Positions 23,717 to 34,130 of a stretch of 64,000 nucleotides of DNA are shown one piece after another (within the stretch, counting starts at the first letter, position 1; the number at the start of each line of letters is the position of its first letter). A model generated the notes under the pieces. The model searched no databases. It was not told the DNA's origin and saw only the letters and a list, made by a program, of their open reading frames with translations. Origin of the DNA: Gigantopelta aegis (Eukaryota > Mollusca > Gastropoda > Neomphalida > Peltospiridae). The translations under genes and the position numbers were made by a program. Location of the stretch: contig NC_054703.1 of assembly GCF_016097555.1 (NCBI RefSeq), positions 14,933,023 through 14,997,022 of the forward strand, written 5' to 3'.

Positions 23717-23976
23717 AAAATGCCTTAATCTCAATAACGTTTATTCATATTTGCATTAAGCACTACCAAAACAGCTATACAGGGTTGCAAACCAACCACT
23801 ACGCATTTTACATGGATTGCAATTATTATTTAACGAAACAAAATATTAAAAACCCATCACATATAGCTCCAGAATGCACGTCTGAGCATCTACATTTAAA
23901 AGGTTTCCTGCGAAGCATGCTGCCGAACGCACCAGACCTCTCGAGCCCTATGTTGTATTATTTATATTATGTATTC
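23717..23976. other. Spacer upstream of a LINE tail
   Basis: A plus-strand frame of 65 codons (23785-23982) ends at the LINE-type tail and might be residual LINE sequence; not recognised. Confidence 0.3.
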
Positions 23977-24025
23977 AGCTGATGAGTTGTAAAACTCAAA
24001 GCAAATAAAGAAATTGAACTTGAAC
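23977..24025 (+). mobile_element. 3' tail of a CR1-like LINE
   Basis: GATGAGTTGTAAAACTCAAA, GCAAATAAAGAAATTG and the closing TTGAAC repeat have the form of CR1-type 3' ends, and match 1845-1880. Confidence 0.5.
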
Positions 24026-24737
24026 TATTAATAGTATCATCCTGTCAGCATTTTTGTTTTCTCTCTGGTAATCAGCTTTGATAGTTTTTATTCGAGATTA
24101 GTGTAAAATGTCATTGGTTTTACTGACTAAAGAAGGAATCTTGTAAATATTTTCCGTATTCAAAAGATGGTGGGCAATATAAGCTTGTCCCTGGAGTTTT
24201 ATGTCATTACTTATGCAAAAAAAAAAAAAAAACCTAAATGCTCTCTGGATGAAACATTCCACCGGTAGATATCGGCCATCAAACTTATTTGTCAAAAACA
24301 GCAGACATATGAACAGTTGTGAATAGTTTACTTTAAATGTCATGAATGTGTTGTCAAAATATAAAAGTAGGTTTATTCACTGGCATTTGTGTTACAAGCG
24401 TATTTATGTAATAGTTAATAATTTTAAGAAATATTTTGTATGTTATTATAGACATCGTATGTTTGCTGTAACATACACTTTTTCAGTTTTTTCAACTCTT
24501 TCTTTAGAGAGCATGAATTAATTATGCACTTATTTGTCATTGGTGTCACCTGTCATTGGTGTTACCAGGTACTGAGTAACACCAATGACCATTAGTAACA
24601 CCAATGACAATGTGTTTTAATAAGATGCCGTTGTCCTGCTTTGCATATTTTTGAAGATGATTTGAAAATTAAAGGGACTTGTGCAGCATCATAGTTGCAT
24701 AATGGCACTTTGGGTAAATTAAATGTTTTGTTGGAAT
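24026..24737. other. Non-coding spacer with small repeats of TCATTGGTGTTAC
   Basis: Near 24535-24610 the 13-mer TCATTGGTGTTAC occurs once forward and twice in reverse (GTAACACCAATGA). Nothing else is recognised. Confidence 0.45.
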
Positions 24738-25191
24738 AGAAAGAGTATATCTTCAACGTCCCTAACTGCGTTATGGTTGGTTCGCACAATTATAACATCC
24801 GATTTTTTGTCGTCTGCTTTTCGCTCATTTGTGACGTTTTTCTTCAGTTAGGCCTACTGAAGATTTCCATTAACAATAAAGTTCAGACAAGTAAGTATCT
24901 AAATACAAAACTTTACAAACCCCTAAAAACATTAGGTTGACAATAGTCCGTCCCATCCTTCTACAAATTTCTTTTTTGGTTAAAAGGACATTCCTGAGTT
25001 TGCTGCATTGTAAGATGTTTCCGACTAATAAACTATTGCTACGATTAATCTTATATATTAAATATATTTTCTTGTTTAGAATATTAGTGTCTGTATATTC
25101 TATGTGTTACTGGTCGTCTTAATATTTGTAAGAAGCCCAAACTTGATTCCGGCTTCAAATAATTTCGTACGTACAAAAAAATAAAAAAATA

Positions 25192-25243
<52 letters not shown>

Positions 25244-25590
25244 TTTCAGGAAATAAAAAGAAATGTAACCCAGTACAAATATTAGAACGATCAGAAACAT
25301 GTTTAATATACATCCACTAATATTTTATGGAGACAAATATATTTGATATTTAATTATAATCGTTAAAAAGTCTCTGTTATTCGATAACATCTTAAACATT
25401 GCAGCAAACTCAGGAACGTCTCTTTATTACTTTCAGTTTGGTTTGACGTAAGAACACAAGTAAACGTGTTTTCGAAATAAATAGTAAATGTTATTTTTGT
25501 GTTCAATTTACAAAACAATCGGCTGAGAAATAAATAACATGTAGTAAATTTCACAATATAAAAAAGGCGTTCCCTGTGGAACCGACTAAG
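24738..25590. repeat. Unclassified dispersed repeat, copy 2, split by a MITE
   Basis: Matches 15885-16330. The match breaks at the MITE at 24980-25427 and resumes with CAGTTTGGTTTGACGTAAGA, so the MITE inserted after the repeat was in place. Confidence 0.75.
24980..25427. mobile_element. TTAA-type MITE, copy 2, with TA expansion
   Basis: Left TTAAAAGGACATTCCTGAGT and right GCAGCAAACTCAGGAACG match copy 1. The right TTAA is decayed. A TA/TG tract at 25195-25242 has expanded inside it. Confidence 0.8.
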
Positions 25591-26344
25591 AGTCGTTTTT
25601 GTTTATTCAAAAGAGTTAACTCTTTCATTTTAACATGTGTCTGCACCAATGCTGTCAAGTCTCACACATTCGGCGCGAGACTGAGGTATTTGGACGTCGT
25701 ATCACGCTCTCACGCCGGTATATGATTTTCTCACGCATTTTAAACATTATAGCAAAAAACCTAAAATATACAGATACATATTTTTTGTTGTTCGTTCGAT
25801 CTCGACGACCGACAAACAAGCCTGCGACTGCCGTCCGGCCCGATTAAACATGGCATTAAAATCATATAATAGGTGTCCACGTTATTTATTGGTCAGAATC
25901 TCAAACCTTGACCAAGTGTCAGCGCGCTTATTTCCCGCGCCGATTTATTCGGATTCACGATGTCGGACAAAATCTCACTCCTTGTGAAAGTTCCAACTTG
26001 GGAGCTCTGCTGCACGTGCAGGCCGATTACAGTTCTGCGTGGCCAGATATAATTCTATGTTTCTTTGTTCATCAAGTTTCCAAAAATTAACACTATTATA
26101 AAGCAAATGTAAAGCAAAATATCTGAAAAGTGTGGGGGGGGGGGGGGAGACGCTCATACCCCTCTTGCCCCCCCCCATTTCCTACACCAGTTGCTTTTGA
26201 AAACATACACATATAATTCGCATATTTATATACAATCAAGTCAATAATTAAATAAATGATATATAATGCACATTTAAGGATTAAATGACTTGCAAGCAGA
26301 TCGTAAATAGTTACGACGTCTTCTCGACTCTAGACGTGCAAAGC
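25591..26344. other. Non-coding spacer
   Basis: No gene or repeat recognised apart from G13 near 26135 and a C run near 26170. Confidence 0.4.
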
Positions 26345-26427
26345 TTTCTCTGCAGTATGCTACAAAGATTAAATCAATGCCAAAATATCCCGCACACAAT
26401 GCGGTGTTTGATAACAAATATCGCCAA

Positions 26428-26577
26428 TTAGTTAAGTATTACACAAATACCCGATCCAAAATAACACAAAACATCTTTTGGCGGAACAGTAACCGGAAGT
26501 GTCTTTATTACCACTAAGGTCAATACTAAAAACCGAACTCAAACTAACAATCCAATTGCAGTCAACAGAACCTATTG
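26428..26577 (-). repeat. LTR, 3' copy
   Basis: Base-for-base the same as 27509-27658. Outer edge ATTGGCG, inner edge directly after the gag-like frame. Confidence 0.85.
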
Positions 26578-27267
26578 TAATTCATCTAAGAGGGAAATTT
26601 CTGGTTTAATAGATGCCAGAGTACGCGATCTCAATTTGGTACCGTACCGTTGCTTAACGAGTCTGGGCAAACCGGGGTGAACCAAACGTAGCCATGTTAA
26701 GACAATAGAGTTTTCAAGCGAAGGAGTTATTTCTTCATCAGGTATATGTTCTCCATGATGCATGATGTTGGACTCAGCTGTGAGTTAGTTATTTTCAACA
26801 AATGCAACGAGTCACTGATACAAATCTTCAGGGCGCTCATCAGGTTGTAACTGAATATCATTGAAATCTAACAGATGGACACATGTAGTCTGAAAGCCGA
26901 AGTGTAAGGGAATAACCTCCCAGATGTTTTCTAATGATGTCGAGTTTCGCACGATGGTATTACGCGAAAGAATGGGGCAATAGTTAGCGATCTGACCTGA
27001 TATGAGTTCTAGCACGTTAACGTTTTGTTGTGCAGATAACTTTCGCTCAACTGGTACACGTTCAGGATCATCATGGAATCCGCGAAGTGGGTTGTTCCTA
27101 ATACGTTTCTCCCAGGTATATCCTGGTACTAGCAAAGGTGAGAAGTGTGGGTCAAGTGATAGAGTATATTGCAAGTTTTGTCTCCAACTCTCAAACGAAC
27201 TAATAGTCTCATGCTTGGACAGACACCATTGTTTAGGGCTCCATGGTTGTTTGCCATTACGGGACAT
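26572..27267 (-). pseudogene. gag-like protein of the LTR element, two in-frame stops
   Basis: From the Met at 27267: [37 protein letters not shown] and [19 protein letters not shown], then a region ending PEDLYQ. TGA and TAA interrupt the same frame near 26809 and 26780. The frame then resumes with [20 protein letters not shown] and [20 protein letters not shown], and is cut by the 3' LTR. I recall this peptide from gag-type proteins of molluscan Ty3/gypsy-like elements. Gag would form the particle and bind RNA. With no protease, RT or integrase the copy could only move in trans, and the stops make even that doubtful. Confidence 0.7.
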
Positions 27268-27508
27268 TTACCAGATCAGTATATTGATACAGATGAAACC
27301 ATACAATACTGAAGTAACTGTGGGGAACAACGAGTATAGTGTTGTCTCGCAGAAACGTGGAACGCTGACATCGGATGTTTGCCAGAATATGCTAAAATAT
27401 AGTATTTATAATAGATCGGTTGCTATATGTTGCAAATGATTTGATGTAAATGAACCTGGTAATACCGTTAATACGTAGGATCGTGTCCCGGCGCTGCCAC
27501 CACGCCAG

Positions 27509-27658
27509 TTAGTTAAGTATTACACAAATACCCGATCCAAAATAACACAAAACATCTTTTGGCGGAACAGTAACCGGAAGTGTCTTTATTACCACTAAGG
27601 TCAATACTAAAAACCGAACTCAAACTAACAATCCAATTGCAGTCAACAGAACCTATTG
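27509..27658 (-). repeat. LTR, 5' copy
   Basis: Identical to 26428-26577; directly followed on the minus strand by the putative primer-binding region. Confidence 0.85.
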
Positions 27659-27790
27659 GCGTATATGAAGTTATTTGATGCGAAACCGAATGCGATTCGA
27701 ACATTTGGTTTTCGCATTAAGCAGTTTTTATCAGTTTCCAACATTGATTTAAGAGACATTTGGAAACTCCTTCATATTTTATTTTGCCAC

Positions 27791-28265
27791 CTTGGTGTAT
27801 CAAACCATCAAAAATCTTGTGCATCTAAAAAAGGATCGCACAGATGTAGTTATTTATAAACAACATTTCATGGAAATCCAAGAGAGGTACTGTGATTACA
27901 TTCCTGTTTACACAGACGGATCACGGGATGGGAATTCTATGGCTTGTCCTACAGTTTTTCTATCAGACGCAATAATTTCCATGAGATTGCCAGATTCAGC
28001 ATCACTTTTTACTGCTAAAACCTGGGCAATCATTAAAGCCCTGGAACAGATTAAGGATTCATGTGCATCCAAGTATATTATTTTTACAGACTCACTTTCG
28101 TGTCTCCAAGCTCTACAGTACATGAAATTAGAGCATCCCTTAGTTGGGATAGTGATACGAAAGTGTGTCTTTTTATCAATTGCCAATAAAGATGTTATAT
28201 TTGTGTTGGGTACCCAGCCCTGTTGGCATTAAGGGTAACGAAAAGGCAGATGTTGCTACCAAGTC
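27791..28265 (+). pseudogene. RNase H domain of the I/Jockey-like LINE
   Basis: YTDGSRDGNS (first catalytic Asp) and IIFTDSLSCLQAL (third acidic residue) are present, followed in another frame by CWVPSPVGIKGNEKADVATK (final Asp). At the second acidic position, where relatives have F-T-A-E, this copy reads FTAKTW, so the catalytic Glu is Lys. A frameshift near 28195 separates the last part. RNase H removes RNA from the RNA-DNA hybrid during LINE replication; this one is dead. Truncated by the gap. Confidence 0.85.
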
Positions 28266-28465
28266 NNNNNNNNNNNNNNNNNNNNNNNNNNNNNNNNNNN
28301 NNNNNNNNNNNNNNNNNNNNNNNNNNNNNNNNNNNNNNNNNNNNNNNNNNNNNNNNNNNNNNNNNNNNNNNNNNNNNNNNNNNNNNNNNNNNNNNNNNNN
28401 NNNNNNNNNNNNNNNNNNNNNNNNNNNNNNNNNNNNNNNNNNNNNNNNNNNNNNNNNNNNNNNNN
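28266..28465. other. Assembly gap (200 N)
   Basis: Exactly 200 N; falls in the last part of LINE ORF2. Confidence 1.
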
Positions 28466-28724
28466 GGATGGAACTTTTTCAGAAAATTGATTGACCATAG
28501 ATTTTTTAAAAGAAATTTGAATAAAAATTATCTTTATTTAATTATTAAATTACCATTTATTTAATAATACTCCTGTGAAAATATACGCCAAATAAAAAAT
28601 AAAGAAAAAGAAAACAAATCAAATTTTAACTTACACTCAATGACAGGATATTGTTAGCTGCGTATTCAAATCGTTTTAGATATTGTATCATCTCAACTAA
28701 TCTCAGTTAATTTATACATTGCAG
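28466..28724. other. AT-rich spacer or intron
   Basis: Nothing recognised; ends in the acceptor of the EGF-like exon. Confidence 0.4.
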
Positions 28725-28817
28725 ATGAATGCAGTTTGACTTGTGAAAACGGTGGTACAGCAAACAAAATGTGTAATGGGTGTAAATGTACTGGACACTG
28801 GACTGGACCTAATTGTG
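28725..28817 (+). CDS. EGF-like exon, plus strand
   Basis: A 93-nt exon between TTATACATTGCAG and G|GTACGTT, phase 1-1. It encodes DECSLTCENGGTANKMCNGC and KCTGHWTGPNCG. The six Cys follow C-x3-C-x9-C-x2-C-x-C-x8-C, ending in the usual C-G of EGF-like modules. Length, phase and sequence match the minus-strand exons at 45227, 53647 and 54087, so it is a diverged member of the same cassette family in inverted orientation. EGF-like modules are extracellular, disulfide-bonded binding domains. A transmembrane exon lies 6.6 kb downstream, but its phase (2) does not match, so at least one more exon would be needed. Confidence 0.75.
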
Positions 28818-29262
28818 GTACGTTGTTTATATACGCCAATAAGGACAGCATCAATGTTTTTCAATCGAAGTTTTATATCAGAGAGAGAGGATACTCAAAA
28901 ACAAGATTGTAATGGAAAACGAAAATATGCAAAAACTGGACTTGAATTTAAAACAAAATAATATTAATGAACAAATTCAAGTAATATACTGGCATGATTG
29001 TTCTTTCTTCTTTCTCCTAAAAAGATAAATGTATATCATGTAAAATGTTTTTTGAAAAGTTGTAACCTATAAACACACAAATTACATGTATGTGTCATGA
29101 CTTTCTTTGTCAGGATATGGTATAGCACACTCTGACATAGCAAACACAAATAAAGATGTTGGCTTAATTGCCCTTCCTTTTCCACTTTGAAAGTATAATA
29201 GGTAACTAGAAACTAGAACACAATCGCACACTATCAATAATCTTGTAAGAAAGAATAGAAAC
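28818..29262. other. Intron or intergenic, nothing recognised
   Basis: AT-rich sequence without features. Confidence 0.4.
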
Positions 29263-30617
29263 TTAAGTCATCTCCCATTCTCCAGATTTTTGCCATTCTG
29301 GTACAACTTTTATGCGAGTAGACTTTCGAGTTGGAATAGAATCCGCCACGGATTCACAGGTATTGTGTGTGTCTACTTCACGAAACTCAGTACTGTTATC
29401 TGAATTATTATTGTCAAGGCAGGGTTCATCCGCAAATTCACCAAGTAGATTAGGACACTCCATGCAGCCAAGATGACCACTTGAGTCAGTGACGTTGTCT
29501 CGCTTATTAAGACCCCTGATAGGTCCCGTGGGTGAGGTAGCATGGGTAGTTGGTACAACTGGATAGCAGTTGGACTGGTGTGCATCAAAAGTCTCAGAAC
29601 GGAATTGTGACTTGGTGAACTTTCTCACCTGGCAGTGGTCATCTGAAAGGCCTGTGACCATATATTTGTCTCTAGTCCTGGTGTTCATATTGGCTGTTGC
29701 TAGAGCCAGTATAACTTTGGACAGTTGTCCACCCTCAGGGGATAAATGTAAACACTCTAAGCCAAGTTCTTCTATGGCTCGTTCTGCTACAGGGTTCTTG
29801 TTTGGATTCTTTGGTGATCCGAATTCCAAGGCTATACCAAACTGGCTTAAAACTGGGTCCTTGGCAAGGGAGACGAAGTTGATAGTTGAACCACCATCAC
29901 CTAAATGGCGAAAGAAAGAAAAAGGAAAGAAATGTTTTATTTAATGATGACCTCAACACATTTTATTTACGGTTATATGGCGTCAGACATATGGTTAAGG
30001 ACCACACAGAGTTTGAGAGGAAACCCGCTGTCGCCACTGTATGGGCTACTCTTCTGATCAATAGCAAGGGATCTTTTATTTGCGCTTCCCACAGGCAGGA
30101 TAGCACAAACCATGGCCTTTGTTGAACCAGTTATGGATCACTGGTCGATGCAAGTGGTTTACACCCACCCATTGAGCCTTGCGGAGCACTCAATCAGGGT
30201 TTGGAGTCGGTATCTGGATTAAAAAATCCCATGCCTCGACTGGGATCCGAGCCCAGTACCTACCAGCCTGTATACCGATGGCCTACCACGACGCCACCGA
30301 AGCCGGTCCTAAGTGGCGAAAGTCTGCACATAATGTGAGGATGGCTTCTCGGGGGTGATTATGCTTCTCACTCTCAATGAAGCATGTGAGGGTGAATGAT
30401 GACACAGTCTCTCGAAGCACAACAACTGTCTGTAGTGCTTTATTACGTCTGCGGCAAAAGAGACACCAATAGTTGTTGGTGGATCTGTTGTTGACTGCAG
30501 GTAAAGCTGGGATGGTATAGATTTTAGCAAATCACAATGGTGACACGATGAGGTGACTGAATGAAGAGCTTTGTCCAAGTCTAAGGCAAAGAAATACCAC
30601 GTGATGACTTGCTTCAT
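29263..30617 (-). pseudogene. Retrotransposon integrase (Ty3/gypsy-like), split by a SINE
   Basis: On the minus strand from 30617 there is a His/Cys-rich segment (HSVTSSCHHCDLLKSIP), the second half of an HHCC zinc finger. Then comes SFAADVIK, the position of the first catalytic Asp. After a frameshift a second acidic region reads LCADFR, and after the SINE the frame at 29829 opens with EFGSPKNPNKNPVAERAIEE, which carries the catalytic Glu (P-V-A-E-R-A). The C-terminal tail runs to the stop at 29263. Integrase joins retroelement cDNA to host DNA. RT and RNase H are not recognisable upstream (30618-30820), so the element is partial. Confidence 0.75.
29915..30307 (-). mobile_element. SINE (GGCCTCGGTGGCGTCG head) with 15-bp target duplication
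   Basis: The minus strand starts with a tRNA-like head with A box near TGGCGTCGTGG and B box GGGCTCGGATCCC. It passes the shared core (AAGATCCCTTGCTA) and ends in the tail complementary to ATTTTATTTACGGTTATATG with a TTTC-rich terminus. The target duplication is CCTAAATGGCGAAAG (29900-29914) and CCTAAGTGGCGAAAG (30308-30322), one mismatch. It interrupts the integrase relic, so it is the younger of the two. Confidence 0.9.
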
Positions 30618-30820
30618 TTGATACAGTTACTTGTTGACATTGCACTCTTTCATTCTGTCCATGGCTCTGAGATGAATTTGATGAATGTTTCGATGTCATT
30701 GTCTTCTTTCAGAATATCTTCAAACTCCAAAGCAAAAATAGATCGCGTTCACAGACCTTTTGGCAAGCGAATGACGCTACTAACAAAACACCCCCTTTTT
30801 ATATCCAAATACGAGCCTAC
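30618..30820. other. Spacer, possible decayed pol
   Basis: The minus strand reads SIFALEFEDILKEDNDIETF before a stop; it may be residual pol, but no motif is identifiable. Confidence 0.3.
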
Positions 30821-31125
30821 ATAGGTCAAGGCCGGTCGTAACTAGGCCAAGGAAAGTGGTGCGCCTGCCTACCAGTCACTGCCCTCTAGTTAGGTCAAGG
30901 TTAGGTGACGAGTCACACTCCTGTCAAGTACATCAAGGTCACACACCTGCACACCAAGTTTAGGCTCACATCAAGTTCACACACCTGCCCAGGTAGGCCA
31001 AAGTCCCTACCCTCCAAGTAGGTCAAGGCTAAGCCATGAGTCACACACCAAGTGCGTAAAGGTCAGGCTCCACCAAGGTCAGTGCCTACTATCAAGGTCA
31101 CGTGATCACGACCAAGGTCAAAGTC
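30821..31125 (+). promoter_or_regulatory. Cluster of AGGTCA half-sites
   Basis: AGGTCA occurs at 30823, 30892, 30936, 31020, 31060, 31076, 31095 and 31115, all on the plus strand. Two are TCAAGGTCA (30933, 31092), the extended half-site of ERR/SF-1-type nuclear receptors. The last pair, AGGTCAAAGTCA, resembles a DR1, and CACGTG follows at 31099. About 0.07 copies would be expected by chance on one strand. It could equally be a decayed tandem repeat of roughly 16-20 bp; function is unproven. Confidence 0.35.
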
Positions 31126-31244
31126 ATGGCACCCGGTAGGCCTCCTTACTATTGATGCTTTTTAACGCAACTATATGCATAGGGCCTAAAAGCTATGCGG
31201 TTGATCCCGCTTACGTAAATGAAAGAGTGGGCAGACCTGGTACT

Positions 31245-31519
31245 GGCTAGTATGTATTGATGTATGAATATCTATATATTGTATGTATGTTGAGATTGAC
31301 TGTTACATACATAGATATTAACGCATTGATTGAAGTTTTGTCATATGTGTATATGTGTGATTGCATGTGTGATGATGTATGTGTGTGTGTGTCTGTGTTT
31401 GTATGTATGTATGTGTATGTGTGTATGTATGTGTGTGTATGTGTGTGTGTGTGTGTCTGTGTGTATGTATGTGTGTGTGTGTCTGTGTGTATGTATGTAT
31501 CTGTGTGTGTATATGTATG

Positions 31520-31556
<37 letters not shown>

Positions 31557-31745
31557 CTGTGTGTGTGTCTGTATGTATGTCTGTGGGTGTGTGTCTGTGT
31601 GTGTCTGTATGTGTGTGTCTGTATGTGTGTGTGTGTGTGTGTATGCATGACTGTTTGTGTGTGTGTGTGTATCTGTGTGTGTGTGTGTCTGTGTGTCTCT
31701 GTGTGTGTATGTTTGTGTGTGTATGTGATACACATATGTATGCAT
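31245..31745. repeat. (TG)n/(TGTA)n/(TGTC)n microsatellite
   Basis: About 500 bp of TG-rich repeats. The long Val/Cys and Thr/His frames on both strands are artefacts. Confidence 0.95.
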
Positions 31746-31794
31746 GTAAGTAAGTAATGCAGAATGTAATATTTTCTAGGACCAGTTATCCTGA

Positions 31795-32770
31795 TCCAAT
31801 AAAATATGTAATACCAGTAGACACTGTCGTAATTAAATCAGAATAATATGTAATACCAGTAGACATTGTCGTAATTAAATCAATAAAATATGTAATACCA
31901 GTAGACATTGTCGTAATTAAATCAATAAAATATGTAATACCAGTAGACACTGTCGTAATTAAATCAATAAAATATGTAATACCAGTAGACACTGTCGTAA
32001 TTAAATCAGAATAATATGTAATACCAGTAGACATTGTCGTAATTAAATCAATAAAATATGTAATACCAGTAGACATTGTCGTAATTAAATCAATAAAATA
32101 TGTAATACTAGTAGACATTGTCGTAATTAAATCAATAAAATATGTAATACCGGTAGACATTGACATTGTCGTAATTAAATCAATAAAATATGTAATACCG
32201 GTAGACATTGTCGTAATTAAATCAATAAAATATGTAATACCGGTAGACATTGTCGTAATTAAATCAATAAAATATGTGATACCAGTAGACATTGACATTG
32301 TCGTAATTAAATCAATAAAATATGTAATACCAGTAGACATTGTCGTAATTAAATCAGTAAAATATGTAATACCGGTAGACATTGACATTGTCGTAATTAA
32401 ATCAATAAAATATGTAATACCGGTAGACATTGTCGTAATTAAATCAATAAAATATGTAATACCAGTAGACATTGTCGTAATTAAATCAATAAAATATGTA
32501 ATACCAGTAGACATTGTCGTAATTAAATCAGTAAAATATGTAATACCAGTAGACATTGACATTGTCGTAATTAAATCAATAAAATATGTAATACCGGTAG
32601 GCATTGTCGTAATTAAATCAGTAATTAAATCAATAAAACATGCAATACTGGTAGACATTATCATAATTAAATCAATGAAACATGTAATACCAGTAGATAT
32701 TCTCGTGATTAAATAAATAAAATATGTAATACCAGTAGATATTGTCGTAATTAAATCAGTAAAACACAAA
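31795..32770. repeat. 42-bp minisatellite, about 23 copies
   Basis: Unit ATTAAATCAATAAAATATGT plus AATACCAGTAGACATTGTCG plus TA. Variants of 48 bp carry an extra GACATT. Because 42 and 48 are multiples of three, frames stay open: 337 codons on the minus strand (ITYFIDLITTMSTG repeated) and 146 on the plus strand. Similar openness on both strands argues for a non-coding array. Confidence 0.9.
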
Positions 32771-32956
32771 TATAAAATGAGAAAATATTGATATTGCACC
32801 TGAACGATGTTTTTAAAATATTTATTCGTTTACACTATATTTTGTAAGGTGTACGATTTAAAAAAAATAGTATTGTCCATATTTGTATTAACTCTCGGTT
32901 CGGTCTAAACATTTTTTATAACAAAATAGACAGAACGGCAATTATTAAATTATAAT
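32771..32956. other. AT-rich spacer
   Basis: Nothing recognised. Confidence 0.4.
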
Positions 32957-33066
32957 GGGGATAACTATGTTGTATTTGGTCATTTGACGGTCGCCGGTAA
33001 AACAATTTGCTACATTAAAACTAGCGATAGCGTCCGCAAATGGTCAAATAAAACATAGTTATCCCC
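32957..33066. mobile_element. 110-bp hairpin MITE
   Basis: Starts GGGGATAACTATGTTGTATT and ends in its near reverse complement AATAAAACATAGTTATCCCC; arms about 30 bp. Flanks are TAAT and TAAA, so a short TA-rich target is likely. No coding capacity. Confidence 0.75.
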
Positions 33067-33645
33067 TAAATATTACAATAAGAAAATAAGATATTGCATT
33101 TGACAATATTTTACAAAGGAAATGCTCTCACAAAATTATGTCTGGACATCCATTTATTATTTCATAAAAAATAACTCAATTTTGTGTAATTGTTTAAAGT
33201 TTCAGAATGGTGACTAAATCAAAGTTTGTCTTAGTAAAAAGACCCAGAAGAAACAACATTGTTCTGCAAACAGTAAATCATTTAGTTTATGTTTTTATTT
33301 AATTTTTTATTACAACTAAATGAAAAGGTCTGACTCCAGTGATAGCGTTTGCATGAATTTCAGGGTAATTTGTGGAAGTACTCCATAAAAGTTTAACCCT
33401 GGAAACAAATGCCAGACAAGAAAAAGGCCGAAAGAGATATGGATGTGGCATTTTTGTTTAAACAAACACACACAAAAACAAAAACATGTATGAGGTGTCT
33501 TGGTTATATTGAATGTCGTGATATGCTATATTTAAGAACAATGTGTTAAAATAGTAAAATTATCTGTTGTAAATGTTCACATCTATTTGCTTATCCCAAG
33601 ATAAATAACATAAATCGCCCAAAGAACTTCAAAAACCATCCTTAA
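33067..33645. other. AT-rich spacer
   Basis: Nothing recognised. Confidence 0.4.
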
Positions 33646-34130
33646 ATGAATACAAATTCAAAAGTAAAAAAAAAATCTGATACACAAAAAGCCAGAGATA
33701 ACTTAAGAAAGTCTGAATATGAATATGGGAAATACGCAAGGCAACTGCCCTTTACAAATGTTGGTAACAAAGCTTTTCCTAGTGTTGTAAATTTAAATAA
33801 CTGTCTAAAGCAAGAACTAAATGATCTCAAAGCAAAACATGTTTTTAGTCAAAACAGTTAACTGAGGCAAAAGAAACTATCAAAAATCAAACTCATGAAA
33901 TAAATTCTTTAAATTCACAATTTGACGTCTATAAAGAAGATACATGAAATATCCAAGTCAGTAAAAATAAATACTAAAAGATTATTCTAGGTTAAAAAAA
34001 CACAACGAGGGAATACATCTAGCAAGTTCTGACCTAAAATCAGATTACACAGACTGTTGCCATCAGCTTCAACAAAGAAATATTGAAAATACTCGCCATA
34101 GAAGAGGTAGAAATAACAAAATATTAGTTA
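33646..34130 (+). pseudogene. Unrecognised coiled-coil-like coding relic
   Basis: The frame opens with KKSDTQKARDNLRKSEYEYG and continues NLNNCLKQELNDLKAKHVFS. After a stop, similar Lys/Glu/Asn-rich peptides (EAKETIKNQTHEINSLNSQF) continue in another frame. The heptad-like pattern suggests a coiled coil from a decayed protein, perhaps of a mobile element. No domain is recognised. Confidence 0.35.

Larger units (their letters stand above)
26428..27658 (-). mobile_element. Internally deleted LTR retrotransposon (gag only)
   Basis: Two identical 150-bp direct repeats (26428-26577 and 27509-27658) enclose 931 bp. On the minus strand the repeat holds an AATAAAG signal. The internal side of the 5' repeat starts TGGCGTGGTGGCAGCGC, placed where a primer-binding site should be. 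The only coding content is a gag-like frame that runs into the 3' repeat; pol and a polypurine tract are missing. Flanking LINE sequence shows about 3 bp (ATA) duplicated. Identical LTRs suggest a recent insertion or recent gene conversion. Confidence 0.75.
26345..28265 (+). mobile_element. I/Jockey-like LINE ORF2 C-terminus, split by an LTR element
   Basis: Coding homology runs from about 26345 to 26427 (KIKSMPKYPAHNAVFDNKY) and continues at 27659 with MKLFDAKPNAIRTFG, then into RNase H and the scaffold gap. The gag-only LTR element at 26428-27658 lies exactly between these two parts. Frameshifts are present at about 27780 and 28195. Confidence 0.75.

Noticed and set aside
29570..29944. 124-codon plus-strand gene
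   Set aside because: It lies opposite the integrase relic, whose motifs are on the minus strand, and ends in the SINE.
31247..31757. Long Cys/Val and Thr/His frames on both strands
   Set aside because: They arise from TG/CA microsatellite sequence and have no composition other than the repeat.
31786..32799. 337-codon hydrophobic repeat protein
   Set aside because: The frame is a product of a 42-bp minisatellite and is mirrored by an open frame on the other strand. No start context or homolog is known.
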